DNA of 64,000 bases from Amycolatopsis lexingtonensis (GTDB lineage Bacteria > Actinomycetota > Actinomycetes > Mycobacteriales > Pseudonocardiaceae), in assembly GCF_014873755.1 (NCBI RefSeq), contig NZ_JADBEG010000001.1:9865001-9929000 (forward strand), given 5' to 3'. The notes below the pieces were generated by a model, which saw only the letters and a list, made by a program, of their open reading frames with translations, made no database searches and was not told the DNA's origin. Of the stretch, positions 54,450 to 62,391 are shown piece after piece (position 1 is the stretch's first letter; each line of letters starts with the position of its first letter). The translations under genes and the position numbers were made by a program.

Positions 54450-54761
54450 ATGGCATTGCGCCTCCAGCTCACCGCTGGCTTCGAGATCCTCGAGGAGTGG
54501 GCTGAATCCGCGACCCAGGCCCAGCGCAACGCGCTCTACGAAGCGCTGTTCGCGGTCGGCGACGGTTCGGCATTCCTCGTTTACGACATTTTCGGCGACG
54601 CGGAAAACCCGCGCAATTTCGTCGTGGTCGTGAAAGCAAATCTCGTCCTCAAAATCATGGTGCAGCGCGCGGAATCTTCCTTCGAAATCCGTTATGTCGG
54701 CGCGCTCGAGGACGACGTCGACGTCGCGCCGGTCCAGTCGAGCCCGGTCAACCCGGAGTAA
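54450..54761 (+). CDS. Uncharacterised protein (103 aa)
   Basis: 103 aa, not recognised. An alpha/beta pattern: LRLQLTAGFEILEEWAESATQAQRNALYEALFAVGDGSAFLVYDIFGDAENPRNFVVVVKANLVLKIMVQ, ending in an acidic tail. Its size resembles small toxin-fold or ParE-like proteins but no motif confirms that. Codon use is less GC-biased than its neighbours after position 54570 (GATTTTCGGC, AAATCTCGTC). ATG 54450 has GGGAGG seven bases upstream. Confidence 0.6.
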   Translation: MALRLQLTAGFEILEEWAESATQAQRNALYEALFAVGDGSAFLVYDIFGDAENPRNFVVVVKANLVLKIMVQRAESSFEIRYVGALEDDVDVAPVQSSPVNPE

Positions 54762-54953
54762 CCGGCGGAGTTCCTGGTCCGAATGGCGCAATGCGGGTGC
54801 GCGTGCGGCGGAACAACGCCGCGTAGGTGGCCCAACAACACCTGCTCCCGGCATGTGTTTCACACCTTGACTATGGCCCGCCCGGTATGAAACTCTTCAT
54901 ATGTTCGCTGGTCAGAACGTTATTTTTGGGGCGAATAACGAGGAGGCAGCACA

Positions 54954-55493
54954 ATGTCGTCACCGGAACTGCCGGGTCTTGACGTTTCCAGCCGCGTCCG
55001 GGCGCGGGACATCCAGATGACCGGGACTGCCGATCTCGGCCGCCGGGTCCTCATGATCACGGGCGCCGTCGACACCACCGACCACGACGTCTCGGTCAGC
55101 GTCAACCTGCCCGAGCCGGGCCGCTGGCACGTGATCAAGGCGGAGACCAACCTGACCGACCAGACCTGGGTCGCCATGCAGGCCGTGCTGGACGAGGACT
55201 CCACGTTCCTCGACGACGACCTGCTGATGTCGCCGCAGTTCACCAAGAGCTTCATGACGCCGGACCAGCGCCGCCTCACGTTCTACGACGGCGAGGTGCG
55301 CCCGGGCGAGACCGTGCTCAAGGCCTATTCGATGGAGACGGGCGGGCGCAAGCCGGCGTACTTCTACTCCCGGTACAGCCCCATCCCGACCGACAGCGCC
55401 GAGCAGTCCCAGCAGACGCTCGACGAGCTGGTCGCGCACGGCATGAACCAGCGACCCGTGATCGAGCTGATCGTCCCGGTCACCGTCATCTGA
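54954..55493 (+). CDS. Uncharacterised protein (179 aa) of the enediyne region
   Basis: 179 aa, mainly beta-strand by pattern: RDIQMTGTADLGRRVLMITGAVDTTDHDVSVSVNLPEPGRWHVIKAETNLTDQTW, later YSMETGGRKPAYFYSRYSPIPT and RPVIELIVPVTVI. There is no signal peptide and no Cys. I do not recognise the family. GAGGAGGCAGC before ATG 54954 is a strong ribosome binding site. It is followed 34 bp later by the FAD enzyme gene, so the two may work together. A beta-rich 20-kDa protein could bind a product, but that is speculation. Confidence 0.68.
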   Translation: MSSPELPGLDVSSRVRARDIQMTGTADLGRRVLMITGAVDTTDHDVSVSVNLPEPGRWHVIKAETNLTDQTWVAMQAVLDEDSTFLDDDLLMSPQFTKSFMTPDQRRLTFYDGEVRPGETVLKAYSMETGGRKPAYFYSRYSPIPTDSAEQSQQTLDELVAHGMNQRPVIELIVPVTVI

Positions 55494-55527
55494 CGACCCG
55501 CCGGGTCCCGATCGAGCTGGGGAGCAC

Positions 55528-56856
55528 ATGATCTCGTTCGTGCCCGAGCCGCACCTGCTGGACTCGCCCCGCGGTCGTGAGTGGCCCCGGCCCCCGGTGC
55601 CGACGCCGGTCCGCGGCACGTTGCCCGCCTCCTCGGCGGACGTCGTGGTCGTCGGGGCCGGCCCGGCCGGTGTCGCGGTGGCTTCCGCGCTGTGGCACCA
55701 CGGCGTCCGCGACGTCGTCGTCGCCGACCGGACCGGCCGCCCGTGCGGCCGGTTCTTCGGCCGGATCGACCGGCTGGGCCAGCGCGTCCTCCGGTCCCCG
55801 TACGAGCACCACCCCGGGGTCGAGGGCTACCGCGACTGCGAGCTCCTGGACTTCGCGCGCCTGCACTGGGGCCGGCTGACCCCCGTCGAACGGCGCGAAA
55901 TCCGGATGTCGCAGGCGGGCCACCGGTCGGTGGTCCCCGTCGACGTCTTCGACGCCTACTGCGACCACCTGATCGCCAGCCACCACATCGGCCGCAAGAC
56001 CTGGCAGGCGCGCGTCCGCGAGGTCGTGCCGGAGGGTGACGCGGTCACCGTGCGGGCCGACCGGTTCTCGGTCACCGCCCGGCACGTCGTGCTGTGCCTC
56101 GGCGAAGAGCGCCGGGAGGCGCCGGATTCCTGGTGGGGCGGCGGTTCCGCGCCGGCCGGAGTGTCCTATTGGGACGAATCGGTGCCGGTCGGCGGGCGGT
56201 GCCTGGCGGTCGTGGGCGCCGGGCTCACCGCGGCCCACCTGATCGCCGGCGCGCTCGACGAAGGCCGCGAAGTGCACTGGGTCGTGCGCGAAACCGGCGA
56301 GCGCTACCAGTGCGCCGACGTGAACTCCTCGTTCTTCCGCCCCGAAGGCCGCTTGCGCTTCAACCGCGTCGGCTGGTCCGAGCGGCTCGAGCTGATGAGC
56401 CGGTTCCGGCGGGCGTCGATCATGTTCGAGTTCCGGCCCCTGCTCGAACGCGCGCAGGCCGAGGGACGGCTGGTCGTGCACCGCGGCGCCGAGGTCAAGA
56501 GCATCGGCCCGGGCGTCGGCGGGACGACCGTGGTGCGCCTGGTCGGCGGCGGCCGGATCGCCGCCGACCACGTCCAGCTCGCGCTGGGCACCACCCCGTC
56601 GATCGGCGAAGGCCTGCTGCCCGATGAAGCGCTTTCCGTGCGCGACGGCTGGCCCGAGCTGGACGAACGGACCCTGGCCCACGTCCGCGCGCCACGGGTG
56701 TCGGTGGTCGGCGCCGCGGCCGCGATGGTCCTCGGCCCGGCGGCCCGCAACATCGACGGCCACCGCGTCGCGACCACCCGCGCGGCGGCGGCGATCGCCC
56801 AGGTCCTGCGGGGTGGCGAGCTCCCGGCGCCGGCGAAGACCGCGGTCGGGGTCTGA
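55528..56856 (+). CDS. FAD/NAD(P)-binding oxidoreductase
   Basis: 442 aa. Two nucleotide-binding motifs are present: DVVVVGAGPAGVAVASALWHHG near residue 37 for FAD, and LAVVGAGLTAAHLIAGALDEG near 230 for NAD(P)H. The spacing is like flavin N-oxygenases and other single-component flavin monooxygenases. FFGRIDRLGQRVLRSPYEHHPG after the first motif is typical of that group. The product is unknown; it could be an N- or C-oxygenase for a peripheral group. ATG 55528 has GGGGAG upstream. Confidence 0.82.
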   Translation: MISFVPEPHLLDSPRGREWPRPPVPTPVRGTLPASSADVVVVGAGPAGVAVASALWHHGVRDVVVADRTGRPCGRFFGRIDRLGQRVLRSPYEHHPGVEGYRDCELLDFARLHWGRLTPVERREIRMSQAGHRSVVPVDVFDAYCDHLIASHHIGRKTWQARVREVVPEGDAVTVRADRFSVTARHVVLCLGEERREAPDSWWGGGSAPAGVSYWDESVPVGGRCLAVVGAGLTAAHLIAGALDEGREVHWVVRETGERYQCADVNSSFFRPEGRLRFNRVGWSERLELMSRFRRASIMFEFRPLLERAQAEGRLVVHRGAEVKSIGPGVGGTTVVRLVGGGRIAADHVQLALGTTPSIGEGLLPDEALSVRDGWPELDERTLAHVRAPRVSVVGAAAAMVLGPAARNIDGHRVATTRAAAAIAQVLRGGELPAPAKTAVGV

Positions 56857-56867
56857 GGAGGAACCTG

Positions 56868-57320
56868 ATGGACGCCCGCGAAGACACCCGGTTCGCGCTG
56901 CCCGAGGTCGACGCCCCCGCGGCCACCGAGGTCGGCGTGATCCTGCTCGGCCTGGAGGCCGACCGGCTGCTCGCCGGGCTCGGGCTGGCCCGCCTGGCGG
57001 ACGACCCGGCGCTGGTGACCCAGGTGGTCGACCAGGCCCGGCACGGCGTCCCGGACGCCGGCCTGCCCGGGCTCCTGGAGACGGGCAGGCAGCAGTGGCG
57101 GAGCCTGCGCGCGGCGCTCGGCGCCCCGCCGTCGACGTCGACGCCGGGCTCACTCCGGCGCGAGTGGGACCGGGCCTCGGCCCGGGTCGCCGCGGCCGTT
57201 CCCGGCGCGGGCGCCGCGTCGCTGGCCTACCTGACGGCGTGCGTGCTCCGCCGCGCCGACGTCGACCGGATCGCGGATCGAAAGGACACCGATGTCGTAC
57301 TTGAAGTCCCTGCCGGCTGA
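56868..57320 (+). CDS. Uncharacterised protein (150 aa)
   Basis: 150 aa, Ala/Leu/Asp-rich and probably all helical. VGVILLGLEADRLLAGLGLARL and LPGLLETGRQQWRSLRAALGAP are the clearest blocks. I do not recognise it. It follows the FAD enzyme by 11 bp, with GAGGAGG before ATG 56868, and its end overlaps the AhpD-like gene by 29 bp, so it belongs to the same operon. Confidence 0.6.
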   Translation: MDAREDTRFALPEVDAPAATEVGVILLGLEADRLLAGLGLARLADDPALVTQVVDQARHGVPDAGLPGLLETGRQQWRSLRAALGAPPSTSTPGSLRREWDRASARVAAAVPGAGAASLAYLTACVLRRADVDRIADRKDTDVVLEVPAG

Positions 57321-57840
57321 GACCACGCTGCTGCAGGTCTTCCAAGCCAACCCCGAGCCCGCCCGGCACCTGCTGGCCTTCCACGAAGTGCTGCTGCGCG
57401 GCGATTCGCCGTTCACGCCGGGGGAGCGGGAGCTGATCGCCGCCTACGTCTCCGGCGTCAACGAATGCGGGTACTGCCACGGCATCCACACGGTGACCGC
57501 CGAGGCCTTCGGCGTCGAGCCGGGCGTGCTGACCGCGGCGCTCACCGACCTGGACTCCGCGCCGGTCGAGGACCGCCTGAAGCCGGTGCTCGCCTACGTC
57601 GGCAAGCTGACGCGGACGCCGTCCCGGATGACCGACGCCGACGCCGAAGCGGTGTTCGCGGCCGGCTGGGACGAGCGCGCGCTGCACGACGCCGTGCTGG
57701 TCTGCGCGCTGTTCAACTTCATGAACCGCATGGTCGACGGCCTCGGCATCCGCGCCGACGACGAGTACAAGTCGCTGTCGGGCGAGCGGCTCAAGCACAG
57801 CGGCTACGCGGGTCTCGCGAAGTTCCTGCCCGAGGAGTGA
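57292..57840 (+). CDS. Peroxidase-related CMD/AhpD-like protein
   Basis: 182 aa. The CMD redox motif NECGYCHGIHTVTAEAFG is near residue 55, with two Cys and a His in the AhpD arrangement. RDRA-type helix packing follows, and ALFNFMNRMVDGLGI near 140 is typical of the peroxidase-related subfamily (TIGR01926-like). It likely reduces peroxides or quinone-like compounds. ATG 57292 after AAAGGACACCG lies inside the end of the previous gene. It differs from the longer CMD protein at 41259. Confidence 0.85.
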   Translation: MSYLKSLPAETTLLQVFQANPEPARHLLAFHEVLLRGDSPFTPGERELIAAYVSGVNECGYCHGIHTVTAEAFGVEPGVLTAALTDLDSAPVEDRLKPVLAYVGKLTRTPSRMTDADAEAVFAAGWDERALHDAVLVCALFNFMNRMVDGLGIRADDEYKSLSGERLKHSGYAGLAKFLPEE

Positions 57841-57849
57841 GTCCCGGCC

Positions 57850-58190
57850 GTGACTTCGGCCGAGTAGCCGACGACGGTGCCTGGCACCCCGGTGCCGGTA
57901 TGCCGGGCTCGTTCACGTTCGACGCCGGCGGCGACGCCGCGGTGGTCGGGTTCTGCTACGGGAACGCCGATCCGGCGGGCACCTTCGTGGCGGCGGACCA
58001 CCCCGGCGGGGCAGCGACGGTTTCCTGCACGCCGCAGGCTTCCGGCCCCAACGACCGCTACGTGGCGACGTCTACGAGGATTGGGACAACCCGACCGTGG
58101 TTCCGCCGGGCCCGGATGGCCGGGCGAGCTTCACCTTCACCCCGGAGGCTTCCGGGTTCTACGGTCGCGACCACTTCATCGCGGTGAACC
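57850..58190 (+). pseudogene. Decayed fragment of an extracellular Ig/FN3-like repeat protein
   Basis: Two frames together spell a degenerate beta-repeat. Frame one (about 57874-58080) reads HPGAGMPGSFTFDAGG, VGFCYGNADPAGTFV, ATVSCTPQASGPNDRYVATS. After a frame change near 58070 another frame reads VYEDWDNPTVVPPGPDGRASFTFTPEASGFYGRDHFIAVN (58067-58186). Such PGSFTF...YVYS-type repeats occur in large secreted actinobacterial proteins. No start, signal peptide or remaining domains are present, so it is a gene relic. Confidence 0.6.
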
Positions 58191-58198
58191 GAAGCTTG

Positions 58199-58235
58199 GG
58201 ACGCCTTCAGCGCGGCGAGTGCGCTGAAGGCGTCC
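58199..58235. terminator. Hairpin GGACGCCTTCAGCGC / GCGCTGAAGGCGTCC
   Basis: A 15-bp nearly perfect stem, eight bases before the end of the convergent epoxide hydrolase gene. It carries the same CTTCAGCG end as the dispersed hairpin family at 12615 and 53549. Confidence 0.75.
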
Positions 58236-58242
58236 TCCGAGC

Positions 58243-59355
58243 TCAAGCCAGCTCGGCGAAGAACTCCGCGATGTCGCGCCCGAGCGTCTCCGGTGACTCG
58301 ACGGCCGGGTAGTGGCCGCCGCGCTCCATCACCGTGTAGCGGCGCAGGTCGAAGCGGCTCTCCACCCACTTCCGCGGCACGGCCGCGGGTTCGCGCGGGT
58401 AGGCCGCGACCGCCGTCGGGACGTTGAACAGCGGCTGCGCGTCGCTCTTCGGCGTCCACGGCTTCTGGAAGCTCTCCGCGTACAGCCGGGCGGTGCTGCC
58501 CATCGAGTTGGTGAACCAGAACAGCGAAAGCGTCGTGAGGACGCGGTCGCGCGGGTACCCGGTCTCGAAGTCGCCGTCGTGGTCGGTCCAGTCGTGCAGC
58601 TTCTCGACCAGCCACGCCGCGGTCGCCGCCGGCGAGTCGCCGATGTAGGCGATGCTCTGCGGCCGGGTCGTGTGCAGCACGAAGTAGCCGTTGCTGTAGC
58701 GCGCCCACGCCGTGTTCGCCGCGCGCCGCACCTTCTCGTCGTCCGCCCAGAGCTCCTCGGGGATCGGGCCCTCGAGGCTGAACGGCATCGTGGTGTGCAG
58801 CCCGGCGACCGCTTCCGGGTGGTGGTGGGCCAGGTGCTGGCCGATGATCGAGCCCCAGTCCGAGCCGTAGACGCCGTAGCGCTCGTGGCCCAGCACCTCG
58901 GTCATCAGGCGGTGGTACATGTCGGCGGTCTCGGCGTACCCGATGCCCGGGCGGGCCAGCGGCGTCGAAAAGCCGTAGCCCGGCAGGTCCGCCACCACGA
59001 CTTCGTGGCCGGCCAGGTGCGGCAGGACCTCCTTGAAGTCCCAGAACGTCCACGGCCAGCCGCCGATCAGCAGCAGCGGCACCTTCCCGTCGCCGGGGAC
59101 GTGCAGGTAGTGCACCGGCTGGCCGTCCAGCTCGACGCGGTAATGCGCGTAGGCGTTCATCTCGGCCTCGTGCGCGCGCCAGTCGTAGCTGTCGCGCCAG
59201 TCGGCCAGCAGCCCGGCCAGGTATTCCTGGTTGGTCCCGTACTCCCAGCCGTCGTTGGCCAGGTCGCCGGGGAGCCGCGTGCGCGCGAGGCGCTCGCGGA
59301 GGTCCTGGATGTCCTCGTCGGGCACGGCGATGCGGAACGGTTCCGGTTGAGGCAA
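58243..59355 (-). CDS. Epoxide hydrolase (enediyne-type)
   Basis: 370 aa alpha/beta hydrolase with an N-terminal epoxide-hydrolase cap domain (FRIAVPDEDIQDLRERLARTRLPGD). Landmarks: oxyanion region IGGWPWTFWDFKEVLPHLAG, nucleophile Asp in YGVYGSDWGSIIGQHLAHHHP near residue 172, and His in MERGGHYPAVESPE near 345. The family opens epoxides by way of an ester on the Asp. Nine-membered enediyne clusters carry such a hydrolase (SgcF, NcsF2, KedF) to make the core diol. The start is TTG 59355 with GAAGGG upstream. It stands on the opposite strand from the core operon. Confidence 0.93.
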   Translation of the reverse strand: MPQPEPFRIAVPDEDIQDLRERLARTRLPGDLANDGWEYGTNQEYLAGLLADWRDSYDWRAHEAEMNAYAHYRVELDGQPVHYLHVPGDGKVPLLLIGGWPWTFWDFKEVLPHLAGHEVVVADLPGYGFSTPLARPGIGYAETADMYHRLMTEVLGHERYGVYGSDWGSIIGQHLAHHHPEAVAGLHTTMPFSLEGPIPEELWADDEKVRRAANTAWARYSNGYFVLHTTRPQSIAYIGDSPAATAAWLVEKLHDWTDHDGDFETGYPRDRVLTTLSLFWFTNSMGSTARLYAESFQKPWTPKSDAQPLFNVPTAVAAYPREPAAVPRKWVESRFDLRRYTVMERGGHYPAVESPETLGRDIAEFFAELA

Positions 59356-59413
59356 GGGATTCGCCCTTCGTTCGTGGTGACCACGGCCGCGGACCCGGCC
59401 GCGGGCGCGGTGG

Positions 59414-60208
59414 TCAGCCCAGCCGGCCGAGCCCGCCGTACATCCGGCGGGTGGTGTCGCCTTCGCGGCGCCAGTGCCCGGTCGGCACCAGGCCGGGCGG
59501 CTGCAGGGTGAAGCCGGTGAACAGCGCTTCGATCTCGGCGCGGGTCCGGAAGACGATCGGCGACGTCGCGTTGCGGTAGATCGCGCGCATGGTGTCCTGC
59601 TCGGCTTCGGGTGACTCGTCGGCGTTGAGGTGCGACAGCGCGAGGAACGACCCCGGCGCCAGCCGCTCCCGGAACGTGCGGAGGATGCCGTGCGGGTCGT
59701 CTTCGTCGGTGATGAAGTGGAAGACGGCGACGCACAGCAGCGCGACCGGCTGCGCGAAGTCGATCAGGTCCGCCAGCTCCGGGTTGTCCAGAATGGACAG
59801 TGGATCGCGCAGGTCGGCGGTGAGCAGCCGGGTGATCTTCTGCTCTTCCTCGGTCAGCAGGGTTTTCCCGTGGCTGGCGACGACCGGGTCGAGGTCCACG
59901 TAGGCGACCCGGGCGTCCGGGGTGGACCGGCGCGCGATCTGGTGGGTGTTCTCCATGCTGGGCAGCCCGGCCCCGACGTCGATGAACTGCCGCACCCCGT
60001 GCTCGGCGGCGAGGTGCTGCACCACCCGGCCGAGGAAGCGGCGGTTCTCCCAGACGACGTCCTTGGTGAGCACCTCGCCGACCTGGTCGATGACGGCGTC
60101 CCCGGCCGCCCGGTCGACCGGGAAGTTGTTGTCCCCGTGGAGGAAGTAGTCGTACATCCGCGCCGGCGACGGCTTCTCCGCCGCCACGGCGTCTTCTGCT
60201 CCCGGCAT
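59414..60208 (-). CDS. SAM-dependent methyltransferase (PF04672 family)
   Basis: 264 aa. It shows the actinobacterial family formerly DUF574: ARMYDYFLHGDNNFPVDRAAGDAV near residue 20, IDVGAGLPSMENTHQIAR as SAM motif near 85, and YVDLDPVV after it. Members are abundant in actinomycetes and mostly uncharacterised; tailoring of the enediyne is possible but unproven. ATG 60208 has GGGAGG upstream. It lies 58 bp before the hydrolase gene on the same strand. Confidence 0.85.
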   Translation of the reverse strand: MPGAEDAVAAEKPSPARMYDYFLHGDNNFPVDRAAGDAVIDQVGEVLTKDVVWENRRFLGRVVQHLAAEHGVRQFIDVGAGLPSMENTHQIARRSTPDARVAYVDLDPVVASHGKTLLTEEEQKITRLLTADLRDPLSILDNPELADLIDFAQPVALLCVAVFHFITDEDDPHGILRTFRERLAPGSFLALSHLNADESPEAEQDTMRAIYRNATSPIVFRTRAEIEALFTGFTLQPPGLVPTGHWRREGDTTRRMYGGLGRLG

Positions 60209-60286
60209 CCTGGCCTCCCGCACGTCGGTCCCGGCCGCGAGCCTAGGCCGCGCCGGGACCGCGGTCGCCTTCGTGCGTGCGCAGGT

Positions 60287-60940
60287 TCAGTACTCGTCCC
60301 GCAGCCGGAGCCAGCCCATGGTCGAGGTCTGCGGCCAGCCTTCGGGCGAGTCCTCCCAGACTTCCTGGCGCCCGTAGGGGGTGAGGTCGAGCAGGTTGAA
60401 GTCGAGCCGGAGGCGGTCGGTGCCGCGCCCGTTGGTGAACCAGGTGCGGAAGACCTCGTCGCCGTCGCGCAGCAGCACGCTCACGCCGAACCCGCCGCCG
60501 GTGCCCATGTCCGCGTTGAACGTGCTGCCGTAGCTCGAATACCACGGGATCTGCCAGCCGAACCGCTGCCGCAGCGGTTCGAGTTCTTCCTGCGGCGCCA
60601 CGGACTCGAGGATCAGCCGCACTCCGCGCGGGGCCAGGTGCGCCCACGGCGAGAGGTTGTCGGTCAGCGACGCGCAGCCGACGCAGAGGTGGTCGCTGCC
60701 CGGCTGCTTCATGTAGTGGTAGATGATCAGCTGGTTGTGGCCGTCGAACAGCGAAACGAGATCACCGGTTTCGCCGTCGGGGCCGGTGAAGACGTAGTCG
60801 TTCTTCAGCCGCACCATCGGCAGCCGCCGCCGTTGCGCGGCGAGGTCGTCGAGCGCGTGGGTGAGCTCCTTTTCCTTGACGAGGAGCTTGTCGCGCTCGG
60901 CCTGCCATTCCTCCGCCGAGACGACGGGCGGGCGATTCAT
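60287..60940 (-). CDS. DUF899 thioredoxin-like protein
   Basis: 217 aa. The DUF899 family marks are EEWQAERDKLLVKEKELTHALDDLAAQRRRLPMVRL at the N-terminus and SLFDGHNQLIIYHYMKQPGSDHLCVGCASLTDNLSPW near residue 90, with the Cys pair CVGC that corresponds to the redox site of the thioredoxin fold. The function is unknown; redox or detoxification is inferred. ATG 60940. The shorter relative at 24919-25434 lacks the Cys pair. Confidence 0.85.
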   Translation of the reverse strand: MNRPPVVSAEEWQAERDKLLVKEKELTHALDDLAAQRRRLPMVRLKNDYVFTGPDGETGDLVSLFDGHNQLIIYHYMKQPGSDHLCVGCASLTDNLSPWAHLAPRGVRLILESVAPQEELEPLRQRFGWQIPWYSSYGSTFNADMGTGGGFGVSVLLRDGDEVFRTWFTNGRGTDRLRLDFNLLDLTPYGRQEVWEDSPEGWPQTSTMGWLRLRDEY

Positions 60941-61098
60941 GGGGGTGGTCCTTTCCTTGGCAGTGGGGGAAATCGACCGTAGCAGCGGGGGTGGGGGTGG
61001 AACACCGGTCGCGGGAGGGAGCGCACGGGAGGAGACGCCGGTCAATCGTGTGGGTGAAAGACTGAAGCTTTTCTTTCGCCGGGCGGCCGGACACGGAC

Positions 61099-61151
61099 GT
61101 CTTGAATGAGTCATTCAGGTCACCGGAGGTCCTGAATGACTCATTCAAGAC
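61099..61151. repeat. 53-bp double-palindrome element, copy G
   Basis: Same arms as the others with a variant spacer (GGTCACCGGAGGTCC). It lies in the 321-bp spacer between the divergent DUF899 and Tpx genes. The rest of that spacer holds nothing I recognise. Confidence 0.95.
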
Positions 61152-61261
61152 ACCACCGGGAGCCGCGCCACAAAGAATCCGGCAGTCGAGGAGAGGCGCG
61201 CGGTCCCGCCAACCCGGAAACTGGGGCCTCGACCCGTACCCAGCCGAAAGTGGTCCAGTCC

Positions 61262-61801
61262 ATGAACGCGATTCCCGAACGCACCGGCGTCACGACCTTC
61301 CGCGGCCGTCCGGTGACCCTGCTCGGGCCGGCCGTCGGTGTCGGCGACCAGGCTCCGGACTTCACCGTCGTGGCGCCGGACATGTCCCCCGTGGCGTCCG
61401 CCTCCCTCGCCGGCCGGGTGCGGATCCTCTCGGTCGTGCCGTCGCTCGAGACGCCCGTCTGCGACCTCCAGACCCGCCGGTTCAACGAGGAGGTCGCCGG
61501 GCTCGGCGACGTCTCCGTGCTGACCGTTTCCGTCGACCTCCCCTTCGCGCAGGCGCGCTGGTGCGGGGCCGCCGGGATCGAGGGCGCGCTGGTCGGCTCC
61601 GACCACCGTGACCTGTCCTTCGGCACCGCCTACGGCGTCGTGATCAAGGAATTCCGGTTGCTCGCCCGCGCGGTTTTCGTGGTCGACGCGAACGACACCG
61701 TCGTTTACGCCGAATACGTGCCGGAAATCGGCGAACACCCCGGCTACGACGCCGTCATCGCCGCCGCCAAGAGCGCCGAGACCGCGCGCCGGGCCGCGTA
61801 G
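61262..61801 (+). CDS. tpx: Thiol peroxidase Tpx (atypical 2-Cys peroxiredoxin)
   Basis: 179 aa. VGDQAPDFTVVAPDM, then the peroxidatic Cys in VPSLETPVCDLQTRRFNEEV near residue 65, and the resolving Cys in ARWCGAAGIEGAL near 100. It reduces lipid or alkyl peroxides using thioredoxin. The TPVC motif is conserved but the usual ATQTRRFN reads DLQTRRFN. ATG 61262. It may be an ordinary stress gene; its position next to the biosynthetic genes could also serve self-protection. Confidence 0.92.
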   Translation: MNAIPERTGVTTFRGRPVTLLGPAVGVGDQAPDFTVVAPDMSPVASASLAGRVRILSVVPSLETPVCDLQTRRFNEEVAGLGDVSVLTVSVDLPFAQARWCGAAGIEGALVGSDHRDLSFGTAYGVVIKEFRLLARAVFVVDANDTVVYAEYVPEIGEHPGYDAVIAAAKSAETARRAA

Positions 61802-61909
61802 GGACGACAAGCACGAATGAAGGCGCCCGCGCGGAACCGGGTGCCCACCATGGTAACCGGGGTTTGCTGTGCCGAACCCGGCAGAGATCCGTGACGACAA
61901 GGGGCCGGA

Positions 61910-62368
61910 ATGACGACCACCGAACAATCCCGTTTGGACGCGTACTACGGAGAGTTCACCAGCGACAAGGAGAAGGAGGTGCTCCAGGTTCCGCTGCGGC
62001 TGGTGGCGGCGTGGGCGAAGAACGACGCCGACGGTGTCGCCGACGTCTTCACCGACGACGGCCTCCTGCTGCTGCCGGGTGACGTGTACAAGGAAGGCCG
62101 CGAGGAGATCCGCATCTTCATGAAGGCCGCGTACGCTGGGCCGTTCAAGAACAGCGGTGTCACCGGGCAGCCGGTCGACCTGCGCTTCGTCACCGACGAC
62201 GTCGCGCTGATCCGCACGCACGGCGGCATCCTCGCCGAGGGCGAGACCGAGATCGCGCCCGAGCTGGCCGTTCGCTCCACCTGGATCACCGTCAAGCGCG
62301 ACGGGACCTGGTACCTGGCCGGCTACCAGAACAGCCCGCGCGGCGAAGGCGCCACCCTCCGCTGGTAA
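61910..62368 (+). CDS. SgcJ/EcaC-like NTF2-fold protein (first copy)
   Basis: 152 aa SnoaL/NTF2-type fold: VPLRLVAAWAKNDADGVADVFTDDGLLLLPGD, then GREEIRIFMKAAYAG, and TWITVKRDGTWYLAGYQNSP at the end. The subfamily is named after SgcJ of the C-1027 enediyne cluster and EcaC; their step is not settled, although SgcJ-type proteins improve polyene output by the PKSE. ATG 61910 after AGGGGCCGGA. The next gene is a paralogue, 23 bp away. Confidence 0.88.
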   Translation: MTTTEQSRLDAYYGEFTSDKEKEVLQVPLRLVAAWAKNDADGVADVFTDDGLLLLPGDVYKEGREEIRIFMKAAYAGPFKNSGVTGQPVDLRFVTDDVALIRTHGGILAEGETEIAPELAVRSTWITVKRDGTWYLAGYQNSPRGEGATLRW

Positions 62369-62391
62369 CCCCCATCTTCGAGGAGACACCG

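Noticed and set aside
57465..58187. Long open frame across the AhpD-like gene and the following spacer
   Set aside because: Its first half is a shadow of the AhpD-like gene; only the part after 57850 has a protein-like pattern, and that is interrupted, so it is listed as a pseudogene.
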